A stretch of 64,000 bases of DNA. Source: Prunus persica. Its lineage: Eukaryota > Streptophyta > Magnoliopsida > Rosales > Rosaceae. This document shows positions 1 to 9,884 of the stretch, piece by piece. Made by a program: the position numbers and the translations under genes. The stretch lies in NCBI RefSeq assembly GCF_000346465.2, contig NC_034010.1, forward strand, positions 24,524,570-24,588,569, given 5' to 3'. Each line of letters begins with the position of its first letter. Positions within the stretch are counted from its first letter, which is position 1. The notes under the pieces are model-generated. The model ran no database searches. It saw only the letters and a list, made by a program, of their open reading frames with translations, and had not been told where the DNA came from.

Positions 1-59
1 ATTAACTACTACACACCCACCCTCTAGCATATGTCACAATTCATCACCCTCTATTTTTT

Positions 60-200
60 TTAAAATAGGAGATTTCCTATTGAGAGGAGCGATAATATAT
101 TAAACTCACACACACTACACGGATGTTAGGACTTGAATCCAGAACCTTTCGTGAATGAGCAATTACTCCAAACTACTACACTAGTGGGTTATTTGCCTTC
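60..200 (-). repeat. possible tRNA-derived SINE remnant
   Basis: On the minus strand a B-box-like motif (GGATTCAAGTCC, complement of 129-140) follows an A-box-like stretch (TAGTAGTTTGG, around 170-182), the spacing expected of a tRNA-derived pol III promoter. I see no clear target-site duplication and no tail, so this is a degraded remnant at best. It could also be a decayed tRNA-like piece inside another repeat. Confidence 0.3.
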
Positions 201-958
201 ACCCTCAATCTTTAATTGTGAGGAACATATGCATTTATCTAACAAACTAAAGTCATTCCACATCACTGCACACCATCTTCAAGCCTCATTCACTCGACTC
301 GATAATTCATTTGTTAAAGAAAAATTTTCATTTGACAATGACAAAAGTGACTCAACACCTAACGCGTGAACCATTAAATTAGGTGATGGGTAACACGTTT
401 GGCTTTTTGACCACTCTAAGCCACTTGTAAAAATTTTTGACCTTCCGAAGACAATTCTTAGGAAATGTTACAATGAGGGGGATTTGAGTGAGAGAATTGA
501 AGAAGGGGCTCAATCCAACAATCCAATCATTGAACCCCGCCCACAACCCTCTCATTATAGAATTATATTCTTAGGAACCCAACGACATGTGACCCAAACC
601 CACAACTTCAACTCCAACTAGTCAAACCCAAAACATCCACATGCAACCATACCCAATAAAACCCACAACTTCTAAGTAATTGAGTTTTGTAGGGTTTGCA
701 TTAGATCAAATAGAAACAATATTAATCAAGAATTTAAAAAACAGAGCCCATGTCTTCTCACGCACACAGTTTCTAGAGAGAGTCTTTAGTCTTAAGGGCA
801 TTTCTTCTCATTTCGACGTAGACCATAATCAAAGACACGACGCCGTTGCGAAAAGGAACTTGTCCCGAATTAGTACGTCCCTCTTCTTTTTGTTGAAATA
901 ATCTTCTCCATTCTCTCGTCTCTTGAAGATCACCGCGCGAAAAAAGAGAGAGAAAGAG
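201..958. other. intergenic, upstream of the cysteine-tailed gene
   Basis: No credible gene. The last roughly 200 bases become richer in C, T and GA runs and probably hold the promoter and 5' leader of the gene starting at 959. I found no convincing TATA box. Confidence 0.5.
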
Positions 959-2926
959 ATGCATCTATGGCCCTCAGCGACGATCCGAGACTCCTTCAAG
1001 CTTGCTTACCTGAGAAAGCTCGAATGGAATCTCCAGAGAATGAAAAGCGAAAAAGAATCTTCAGCTTCCGTCAATAAGAAGCTGTTAGATAGCCAAGAAG
1101 GCGGAGTCCAACAGTCGAATAGCCAAGAAGGTGAAGTCAATGGAAAAGTGGCCGAAGTGCCCAATCCGAAGGCTCATGGAGTGGTCCTTGGACTTTGCAG
1201 AGAGATCCTGATGCTTCTCTCCTGTTGCTTCTGTTGCTTCTGCTGTGGAGGTAATTTATTTCATCTCAAACCCTTGTACTTTCACATGCTTTTGTTTCAA
1301 AATTTGTGTTTGAAATGAAGTTTTATGATATGGGTTTTCATTATATGTGCCATTGGTTTGTAGGGTATTTGCTAAATTTTGGAGACCAGTGTTTTGATAT
1401 GTCTCTGAAAAATTAGGTTAAATTCTTTAGCAATCAAATTTGTAACTTGTAATAATCTTTGGTTAGTGACTTTAATGTGACATTCTCTTAGTTATGTGCT
1501 GTGTGAGAAAAATGTCTTGATACTAAGCTATTGTTGAGCACATAACTGTAGAATGGGTATTTGAATCATTTTTCCGTATCACATAGGGGATTTGATTTGG
1601 GGAATGGAACTACCTTGCTTGCGTTATAACTAAAACGTATTGCAGATTCAAGCAGTGCTCTTATGGTTTGATTTCTAGTTTGAATAGAAGATGCTGCTGG
1701 AATTCTCTCATACCTTTTCATGTAGTTTAATCATTAGGTGATTGGTTAAATACCCAGTAAGATCAAAGGCCAATCTTCTAGTTCTAGGAATTTATCAGTA
1801 GGACAGTTCTGCCTGCTTTTGTGAGCCTGTAAGAGGTGGGTGTTGCAGTTTGACAAGGATTCTTGTGTCTGGTAAGGAAAAAGAGAAAAAGAGTAGTTTG
1901 TTTGCTTGTACGGAGAGCTGGTTAATAAGGTGAACATTGAGATTTCATTAATGAACAGACCAGTTAAATATTTACATCCAAAGATTCATTTAGGATGGCA
2001 TGTGCAGCTGATTATGCTTGAACATGGGAAGTATCTATAATTGTCTTGTTGAGCTGAGAATGGGGAGAATCCATTGACCCCAAAGGATCCTATCAGGAAC
2101 TTTTGAATGAAATAAATTGGAAATATTTGAACATAGAACTCTGCACACTTCTTCACTACCTGAATCATGGTCCTGGACCGAGAACCATCTTAGGTATTAG
2201 CCTACTAGAATAGATTGGATTTCTGTTTAGATATGAATCTTAGGGTGCTTGTGCCCAAGAAAGTGGAAGGCTATCCATATATTCTCACGAAACTTGTTGC
2301 TGTTCCCATTAATCTATGCTCTAAAGCATGTCTGCATATATGCAAAGATTGAATACCCAAGATACCTCTACTTTGATATGGTCTGTCTAGTGTGTAGTGA
2401 TATATCTTTGGTGCGGTTGGAAAACAATATGAATGATACCCTTTACCTAATATCATAGGATGTTGTAAATGAAACAGGCAAAAGTAGTTCTGAAAGGCTG
2501 TAATGATTGGAGCATCATATGCATGCTTCTTTAAGTCTGCATGTCATGGAAAGACAGCTTTGTAGGTGGGGGGTTTTCTGTGAAGATATCATAGTATTGG
2601 CAGAGTTGTGACAGCAAGCCAGTGATCAGGTTGATCGGTTTCATGCTGATAATATACTAGAGGATGATCTCTTTAGCTAATATAATCATACACCCATTAC
2701 ATTCGGGTTGGTGATGCCTTCTTATGCCCACTTTTATTCCCAGCAGTTGTCTTTGAGATCATACACTAATGTGTTTCAGTTTGCCTATACATGTCTCTTC
2801 ATCTTACAACGGGCACTGTTAAGTCTTATTTTCTTGACTTGATCAGAAAAAAATTGGTCATGATTCTGATATGAGGGTTTTCTTGTTTCAGCTTGTGCAG
2901 GGGAAGATGCTGATCCTGTCTTCTGA
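959..2926 (+). CDS. small cysteine-tailed plant protein of unknown function, two exons
   Basis: Predicted 108-residue protein. Exon 1 is 959-1250, ending at a GT donor in phase 1; exon 2 is 2892-2926. The start chosen is ATG 959 (MHLWPSATIRDS...), because the frame upstream has only low-complexity basic sequence. The N-terminus is basic and helical, the middle is polar with a short repeat (SQEGGVQQ / SQEGEVN), and the end is a hydrophobic segment running into a cysteine cluster (CCFCCFCC) and then an acidic tail, AGEDADPVF. That cluster suggests membrane attachment, for example by S-acylation; this is inference. Two tandem acceptors (AG at 2890-2891 and at 2899-2900) differ by 9 bases and both keep the frame, so two isoforms differing by three residues are possible. 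The intron is 1.64 kb. I do not recognise a named family. Confidence 0.65.
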
Positions 2927-3226
2927 TGACAAGAATTTAGGAATTCAATTTCAAGGACAATATATGTACAGTCAACATTAATAGAATGTCAATCTTCATT
3001 GTTCAGACAAAGATGATTCAAGGAAAATTTTAGTTCTTGTTTCGAGTATTGTGTAGTATGTCTGGACTTGTATATTGATGTGTGGATGCCTAATTACCCT
3101 GCTCCTCACTCACTATATGCTGTATTGCTATGAATAAAGTTAGATTGAGCTTTTTCTTGCAATTTTGACAAATACCATTTGATTGCTTGATTGAGCTCTG
3201 TGAGATTGGGTGCAGTCCACTGTACC

Positions 3227-3285
<59 letters not shown>

Positions 3286-3770
3286 ACAAGACGAGAGTAT
3301 AATGAAAGGGAAGAGCACCAATTGAAACACCTCATTGGTTATGTAATTAAATACGAGAGTAAATGGGGCGGTAAATACAAAGTTTTTAAAGCTCCTCAAT
3401 GTAATGATAAAAGCAAAACCACACCAAAGCAACTAGTTTAGAGGCTATTGATTATAATAAAAAAGAAAAAAGGAAAGGGCAACTAGTTTTTCAAGCTCGT
3501 ACTGTCGTACATGGTAATGGTAGCGGGTGCTCTTGATTTACAGACATAGACAGGGATCAAAGAGGTTGGGTGTTTGGTCCAATTGCAATTTGCATGCCAC
3601 CATCCCAATTGCATTAAATGTTCACACCCAATCCATCCCAACTACCAAAACCACCCAAACCACCCAAACCAAAGCAGCAATAAGTAACTCCAACGACTTC
3701 CTCCCTCTCTTTTCCAGGGTCTTTGGATACTTCCTCCACCCGGCGCATTTCACCAAACCATAGTTACAAA
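2927..3770. other. 3' region of the cysteine-tailed gene and hydrolase promoter
   Basis: Contains the likely 3' UTR (about 2927-3150), a (CT)n microsatellite, and the leader of the next gene. C-rich CCAAACC/CCCAACT runs at about 3640-3680 lie just upstream of the hydrolase start. No further gene is supported. Confidence 0.5.
3229..3280. repeat. (CT)26 microsatellite
   Basis: An uninterrupted CT dinucleotide run of 52 bases. Reading frames through it are low-complexity artefacts. Confidence 0.95.
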
Positions 3771-4772
3771 ATGGCGCACCCAATTGCGGAGGCGAACGAC
3801 CAAAGCCCCTTCGGCTCTTTGACCCCTGACGCCTTCTATTCCCGCCACAAAGTCTCTCACGCCTCCGAGTACATCACCAATCCCAGAGGCCTCAAGCTCT
3901 TCACCCAGTGGTGGACCCCACTTCCTCCCACTCCTGTCCTCGGAACCCTGGCCATCGTCCACGGCTTCACCGGCGAGACCAGCTGGTTCGTCCAGCTCAC
4001 CGCCGTCCACTTCGCCAAGTCCGGCTTCGCCGTCTGCGCCATCGACCACCAGGGCCACGGCTTCTCCGACGGCCTCGTCGCCCACATTCCCGACATCAAC
4101 CCCGTCGTCGACGACTGCATCTCCTTCTTCGACTCCTTCCGCGCCCGCCACGCGCCGCCCAACCTCCCCGCCTTCATCTACGCCGAGTCCCTCGGCGGCG
4201 CGATCGCCCTACTCATCACGCTCCGACAAGGGAGTGGCGCGTGGAATGGCCTCATCCTCAACGGCGCCATGTGCGGGATCAGCGCCAAGATCAAGCCGCC
4301 GTGGCCGCTTGAGCACCTGCTCTTCCTCGTCGCGGCGGTGATCCCGACGTGGCGCGTGGTTCCTACGCGGGGGTCGCTGCCGGACCTGTCGTTCAAGGTG
4401 GAGTGGAAGCGGAGGCTGGCGCTGGCGAGCCCGAGGAGGACGGTGGCGAGGCCGCGGGCGGCGACGGCGCTTGAGCTGCTGAGGGTGTGCAAGGAGCTTC
4501 AGGCGAGGTTCGAGGAGGTGGAGGTACCGCTGCTGATCGTCCACGGCGGCGACGACCTCGTATGCGACCCCGCGTGCGTCGAGGAGCTCCACGGGCGCGC
4601 GTCGAGCAAGGACAAGACGCTGAGGATCCACGAGGGCATGTGGCACCAGCTGGTTGGTGAAACCCAGGAGGACGTCGACTTGGTGTTCGGCGAAATGGTG
4701 GCGTGGCTTCGTACGCGAGCTGAACGCGCCTCCGCCGCCGCCGCCGCCGTCGCGAACGGTGGCGCTGCCTAG
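3771..4772 (+). CDS. alpha/beta hydrolase, monoacylglycerol lipase / caffeoylshikimate esterase-like
   Basis: Intronless, 333 residues, starting at ATG 3771 (MAHPIAEAND); an in-frame ATG at 3723 would add 16 residues with no family character. The Hydrolase_4 (lysophospholipase-type) fold is evident: oxyanion HGFTGE (64-69), IDHQGHGFSDG (91-101), nucleophile elbow AESLGGA with Ser140, acid in HGGDDLVCDP (Asp261 or 262), and His292 in GMWHQLVGE. The triad looks complete; the usual first Gly of GxSxG is Ala, as I recall for one plant subgroup (At1g11090-type, from memory). Family members hydrolyse monoacylglycerols, lysophospholipids or caffeoyl shikimate; the substrate cannot be decided here. 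No signal peptide, so probably cytosolic or peripheral. It is strikingly GC-rich (G/C third positions) against the AT-rich surroundings and ends in an alanine-rich tail. Confidence 0.88.
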   Translation: MAHPIAEANDQSPFGSLTPDAFYSRHKVSHASEYITNPRGLKLFTQWWTPLPPTPVLGTLAIVHGFTGETSWFVQLTAVHFAKSGFAVCAIDHQGHGFSDGLVAHIPDINPVVDDCISFFDSFRARHAPPNLPAFIYAESLGGAIALLITLRQGSGAWNGLILNGAMCGISAKIKPPWPLEHLLFLVAAVIPTWRVVPTRGSLPDLSFKVEWKRRLALASPRRTVARPRAATALELLRVCKELQARFEEVEVPLLIVHGGDDLVCDPACVEELHGRASSKDKTLRIHEGMWHQLVGETQEDVDLVFGEMVAWLRTRAERASAAAAAVANGGAA

Positions 4773-5259
4773 GCTAGTCTATAGGGGTTAGTAAGGTTTT
4801 AGTGATGTGATCACTGTGTTAAGTTAAACTTAGTTGGAACAGAGAAGGAAGAAGTAGCATAAGCAGCCAATGGAAGCATGCCATGTCACTTGAAGTTTAA
4901 ATAAAAATTATTAATTCATATAGAATTAATATGATAAAACAAATATGTGTGACATTCTTAAATTGTTCAACCACCCACCCTTATGATTCATACCAAAAAA
5001 TAAATAAAAATAAAAATAATGCAATTTTCCAAACTTAAAGATTATGAATATGAGGATAAAAATTGAAGAGAATGAAAATGGTACCTTAGAATAGGTCATC
5101 ATATCATACAACAAATAACCCACATTTCTTGGGCAATTATGAGAAAATAGAGATTGGTTTCTGCTAGTAATTCTTTGTTTCCACCATAGAAGATGAGATT
5201 CTTGTTTTGCTTTTTATTTGTTGTTGCTTGTTGATTGAAACATACCAGACTGAGAAACA
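4773..5259. other. intergenic between the hydrolase and the WAP gene
   Basis: Hydrolase 3' UTR followed by AT-rich sequence and the leader of the next gene. Nothing else recognised. Confidence 0.5.
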
Positions 5260-8200
5260 ATGGATTCCACCATGATGCGGATCGTGCACCAAGCAATGAA
5301 CAATGCGCATGAAAAGATGCAGAGCAAAGAAGGTGTTCTTCAGCGCTTGAATGAGATATCCAGATTCTATGAGTTGGCTGTCATGCAGCTGGAAGGGTGT
5401 TTGAAGTTTGTTCGGCAAGAGACCGACAGCTGCATTCTTGAGAGCAGCCATGAGCAGGTGCTGACAGACTTGACTGAGATTCGAAACCGCCTTCAAGGGC
5501 GCCTCAAGGAGTCTGAGATGGCAATGATGGCCAAGGATAGAGAATTGGCTTCACTGCGTTCCAGTACCGCGAATCTCAAGCTTGAAAGAAGAACGAAGAG
5601 TGAGCCTGTTGAAGAATACATTTTTAGTAATAGGATGGGTGGGGATGATGAGGAGGTGGATGATGATGATAGAGATAATGAACTTTTTTGTGAGTTGAAG
5701 AGTTCAGTGGATCAGCAGGTTTTGAATATCAGACAGAAGCTTCAGCCTGATTACAGGTTCAAAGATAAGGAAGGAAATTCAGAAGTCGTTGAAGGGATCA
5801 ACAACAAAAGGATTGAGCAGATGGGTTCAGACATGGGGATTTTGAAAGAAACTTTGGATCTTGCTTTTGGGAAAATGCAGAATGCCATTTTCAGGTCTGA
5901 GGTTGGGCCAATTGAGCAGCAATGGAGATGGGATGTTGAGAAAGACACAATGTCTGCTTTGCTTCAAGGGTTCATGAGTGATTTCCAAGAAACTGTTGAA
6001 GCACAAGTGTGGAAGGAAGAGGAGCACGTTTGTCTTGGCTTGAAGGAGTATTGGTATGATTTGATGGATGAGGTTGTGAACTTGCGCCATGAACTAGATT
6101 CTTTCGTTGGTGATAATGAGGTGGTGCAAGTGAAGAGTACTGATCCATTGCAAACAAGCCTTGGAGGCAAAGTTTCAAACAGAACAAATGAAAAGCATTC
6201 ACCAGAAGATTTTAGTCATGGAAAGCCTGAATATCAGCTGTCTTTAAAGGCTGAAGAGGTTATGCAAGAAGTCCATGAAGAGGAAAGGGGAGAGGATGGA
6301 GGCCACTTTGTTTCCAAGATGATAAAGAATCATGAATCCATCATCCGGAAGAAAAGTGCAGAGGTAGAAGAGCTGAATTTGCTGAAGCGAGAAATTCTTC
6401 GACAGAAAGGGAAATTGTCTAACAGGAGAGAAGAGATTGGGATGCAAGAAAACAGCTTGAAAAGAAGGGTCCAGGAAATTATTTTAAAACTAGATAAATT
6501 AAGAGATTGGGATGTTAAGCTTAACGAAACTTTTGGTAATTATGAGTTTGATCATGAGGAAGAAACTCTGAGGTTCCTGAAATCTGATGCAAATCATATG
6601 GACAATTTGGAACTTGTTACTTTGGAAGATGTATGGAAGAAGATGGATAAAGTACCTTACGCAGTAAATGAAGAGCTACAAAATGAAGGGAGCAGGCTGA
6701 AACAAGACCAAGAAGAAGAAAATTTGAAAGTTGTGATAATGGAAAGGACCTATGTTACTCTTCTTGAAAGTTTAATAAAAGAGAATTGCATTGAATTACA
6801 TGATTTTGAGTTAGAGAACCTGATTTGGAAGGACATATGTAATCTTCTCCTTACAGAAGTGGTCAATCAATGGAAGGAGAATATTGAAGGTAACAACATT
6901 GAATCTCGAACCAGAGAAGAGATATATTGCACCGTCCTCCGCGAGGCAATCAAGGATTATAGCTCAAATGGTAACTTTGCATTAGTAGAGTGTCAGGATT
7001 TGAGGGTTGAAAATAATTCTTTAGAAGACTCAGCATTCTCAGACAAGTTTTGTTACGTGGAAGGGACAATAAGAGAGGATGTATGCTGGACCCTTTTGCA
7101 TGAAATGCTCAAGGAGTGGAATGAATGCATATATGGTTGTGAAATTGAGAGCCTTCTTAGAGAAGAGGTAGACTGGCTTATTTGTAATGAGACAATCAAA
7201 GAGTTTGTAAAAACTGCCGGTGATCCATTGGCTCAATATCAAGATATTGTTACCAGGGAGTTTCTTCAGACCACAGAAAGTTTTGTGAGGGAGGATATCT
7301 GTATGGTTTTCATCGGAGAAACGATCAAGGAATGGAAGATGGAGAGTCTCAGTAGGGAAGAAATTTTTCATTTTGTCATGGTTGAGGTATTGAGAGATGC
7401 ATTTGACCTGTTTAGCGAAGCTGATTCTGGGACTCATGACAAATTCCCAAAAGGCATGCTCTTTGCTAACAAGTTACAGAATGATAGACAGGTCGGTGTA
7501 GAGGAGAATTTGAATGAAAAGATAGGTATGGAGGAAGATCTGATGTCAAGTGAAAGTTCTAAAGGGTTGTTAACTAAATTCCACACTTTCGGTTCGGTGA
7601 GCAGCAAGCTAGCAAGTAAGGCTCTAGGAAGTGAGTTAGGATCTAGTTTAGACATCGTAGTTGGCGGTTTACAAAAGGTTTATGATCAAGTGACTCCTGC
7701 AGTAGGTTCTGCACATAGCAGTGAGCCGTATTATTGCCAACCAAAAACAAACAAAGAGGTTCAATTGAACCCATCTGATTCTGTGTTTACACCTGTCCTC
7801 AGATTTCAAGAAGTGTTGGTGGACCTTGTGCACACATCAAAAGAAAAGTTAGAAATAAACTTCTTGAGGTATTGTTCCATATACAATAATTTCTCACCAA
7901 AGCTCAGATTGTACTTCTGTAAACTAAGCAGACTGCTTGCCTACTCCTTTACAGATTGGACAAGATGAGGGATGGTATAAATATACTTGTTGAACATGTT
8001 TCCACCTTGAGAAAAAAAGAATCACTTTATAGGAACGCTTTTACTAGGAGATGTCAAGATCTGTGGAAGGCTGAGACTGAGGTTATGCGCTGCAACAATA
8101 ACTTTTTGGCTTTGATTTGTTTGTGAACTAATCATGTTGAGTTTATATGTTGGTTGGAATTTTGATGCGTGTCATATATAGGTGGATCTTCTGGGTGATC

Positions 8201-8493
8201 AAGTGGATGTTCTTGTAGGCCTTCTTGAAAAAATTTACACCATATTGTCTCACCATTCGCCTGTTCTGCATCAGTATTTTGAGGTAAGCAAGGTTTTCTT
8301 TTCACATTTCTCGTGTCAAGGTGCTGTGTTTACCGATGCTTAATCCTTTTTGTCGTACACAACCTTCTGTTTTACTATGAAATGTGAATTGTTTATCGTA
8401 GTTTATAGTTACTCGATTTTCTTGCAGGTCTCGGACATCTTACAGTTGATCAAGAAAGAACTAACTGGAGTTGTCAATACATCTAAAAATTGA
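5260..8493 (+). CDS. WAP: WPP domain-associated protein (coiled-coil)
   Basis: Four exons: 5260-7868, 7955-8081, 8182-8283 and 8428-8493, all GT-AG with phases that fit, giving 967 residues. The start MDSTMMRIVHQAMNNAHEKM and the overall plan match plant WPP domain-associated proteins (tomato WAP; Arabidopsis At2g34730 from memory), which bind WPP/MAF proteins of the nuclear envelope and Golgi. A conserved helical N-terminus (about 1-110) is followed by an acidic patch (GDDEEVDDDDRDNE, about 125-140), long coiled-coil stretches (350-450), and a central region with about six copies of a motif like REEI-x7-E-x-IKEW (residues about 520-715). The last three short exons encode a conserved helical C-terminus ending KKELTGVVNTSKN. 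No signal peptide or membrane segment, so probably cytoplasmic or perinuclear. An open frame continues 100 bases past the true donor at 7869; that extension is intron. Confidence 0.85.
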
Positions 8494-8890
8494 CAGGTGC
8501 ATGAAACCATGTTCTGCCTATCATCCTTTTATTTTGTATTGAAGAAAAAGATAAAATGTGCTTATAGAAATGGATCTAGTCTGTTATCTATGTTGTTTTA
8601 GCTGAGGAAAAATAAATGAAGTCAACAAAAACAAACAGAAACACAAGGCTGCAGGAGAAGACAAGTGGGAAACCAACAAGGAAAAAAGAAGAAAACAAAA
8701 AAGGAAACAACATTCCTCAATAGGCTGGCGAACAATACTATGTTTTGAGAAGCCCAAAGAGCAAACCAAAACTAAGCTGGCAATTAGCTCTCGTCATTGA
8801 TTTGATCTTGAAGCTTTCGAAAGGTTTGTTTGCTGTCTAGTTCTTGTCCTTTTCTGTTTAAGTGAAGGATAAGCGGCCATACGTTGTGCA
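8494..8890. other. WAP 3' UTR and promoter of the proline-rich protein
   Basis: AT-rich and A-rich sequence with no coding signal. It must hold the WAP terminator and the upstream promoter of the gene at 8945. Confidence 0.5.
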
Positions 8891-8898
8891 TATATAAA
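8891..8898 (+). promoter_or_regulatory. TATA box deciding the start of the proline-rich protein
   Basis: TATATAAA sits 2 bases before an ATG at 8900. Transcription would begin roughly 25-35 bases downstream of the box, after that ATG, so the in-frame ATG at 8945 is the likely start. Prediction from spacing only. Confidence 0.55.
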
Positions 8899-8944
8899 CA
8901 TGCATTTCAAGTTCTTGATTGTTTATGCCTCATCAAAAGCTCTC

Positions 8945-9077
8945 ATGGCCACACGGCTTCACCTATGTTCCTATTCTGTAATAGTTTTGGTCCTCTTTGT
9001 TAACTTTGTAACCTCTTATAACCACATTAGTCTCTCACCAGGAGGCGCACCTGCACCCTATGAACCACCACCACCAC

Positions 9078-9126
<49 letters not shown>

Positions 9127-9307
9127 ACCACCTACCAATAAGAAAGGGTCTTCAGGAGGACTAAGTGGTGGGCAGAAGGCAGGGATAGTGTTTGGAGTGC
9201 TGATAGGGGCAGGACTGATTGGGTTTGGCGGATTCGTGTACAAGAAACGTAAGGATAACATGAGAAGAGGGCGATTTGGAGCTGCAGCTAGGACAACCTT
9301 TCTTTGA
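8945..9307 (+). CDS. small hydroxyproline-rich, single-pass membrane protein
   Basis: 120 residues from ATG 8945 (MATRLHLCSY...). Order: a hydrophobic signal peptide (about 1-24), a short stretch ending GGAPAPYE, 23 consecutive prolines (9065-9133), a Gly/Ser/Lys linker, a transmembrane helix (GIVFGVLIGAGLIGFGGFVY) and a basic cytosolic tail (KKRKDNMRRGRFGAAARTTFL). Prolines after a signal peptide are expected to be hydroxylated and arabinosylated in the secretory pathway, so the outer part probably contacts the cell wall. This resembles small plant HRGP/AGP-like membrane proteins; I cannot name one. The proline tract is 5 CCA, 13 CCG, 4 CCA and 1 CCT, a trinucleotide repeat likely to vary in length. 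Confidence 0.7.
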
Positions 9308-9884
9308 TTTTGACACATCTTTATGATTAATTGGAAACTGAAATAGGAGAGGAAATGAAGAGACCATGAATGAATCTACATTTGTTAATTCAAGTTCTGT
9401 CTTGTTTTATGTCTTCAGTATGGGGTTTTTGATTTGATTGTTCTTTAATATTGAAAAACTAGCATGTTTAAGATTTGAAATTCGTTTTGTGTTTAGTAAA
9501 GTGTTCTTGAACTGCGAATGTTATAAAAGACAGTTCTCATTAACATGCAACAACACTTGTTGGGCAAATTAATCTGACAGAAATCCTTATTGGATTTAAT
9601 TACAATCATGATATCATTAACAGAAATGAATCTATAGAAACCAAAATGAATAACAATCTAAAACGACAAGAACCATAACTTAATTGTCCCTACTTTACTT
9701 GCAATTTCCAGTTTCTTTGTTCAAAAGTTGATAGCTACCTGAATTGTAAAAACGCTATTGATTACGCGATATCCTTAAATTTTAGTTAGCTACAATTTGG
9801 TATTGGTTCTAGCTAGCTGAATAATAGATCCATAAGGCCTCATGAATCTAAAGAATCATGTTGTTGCTTAAGTTTACGTCCCTG
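9308..9884. other. intergenic between convergent genes
   Basis: Holds the 3' ends of the plus-strand proline-rich gene and the minus-strand permease. No other signal seen. Confidence 0.5.

Noticed and set aside
3090..3441. Frames rich in Arg-Glu or Ser-Leu
   Set aside because: They are translations of the CT/GA microsatellite; the same applies near 27.4, 32.3, 53.7 and 55.5 kb.
3750..4646. Long open frames antisense to and overlapping the hydrolase
   Set aside because: They follow from the GC-rich codon usage of the real gene and have low-complexity, Arg/Pro/Val-rich translations with no domain.
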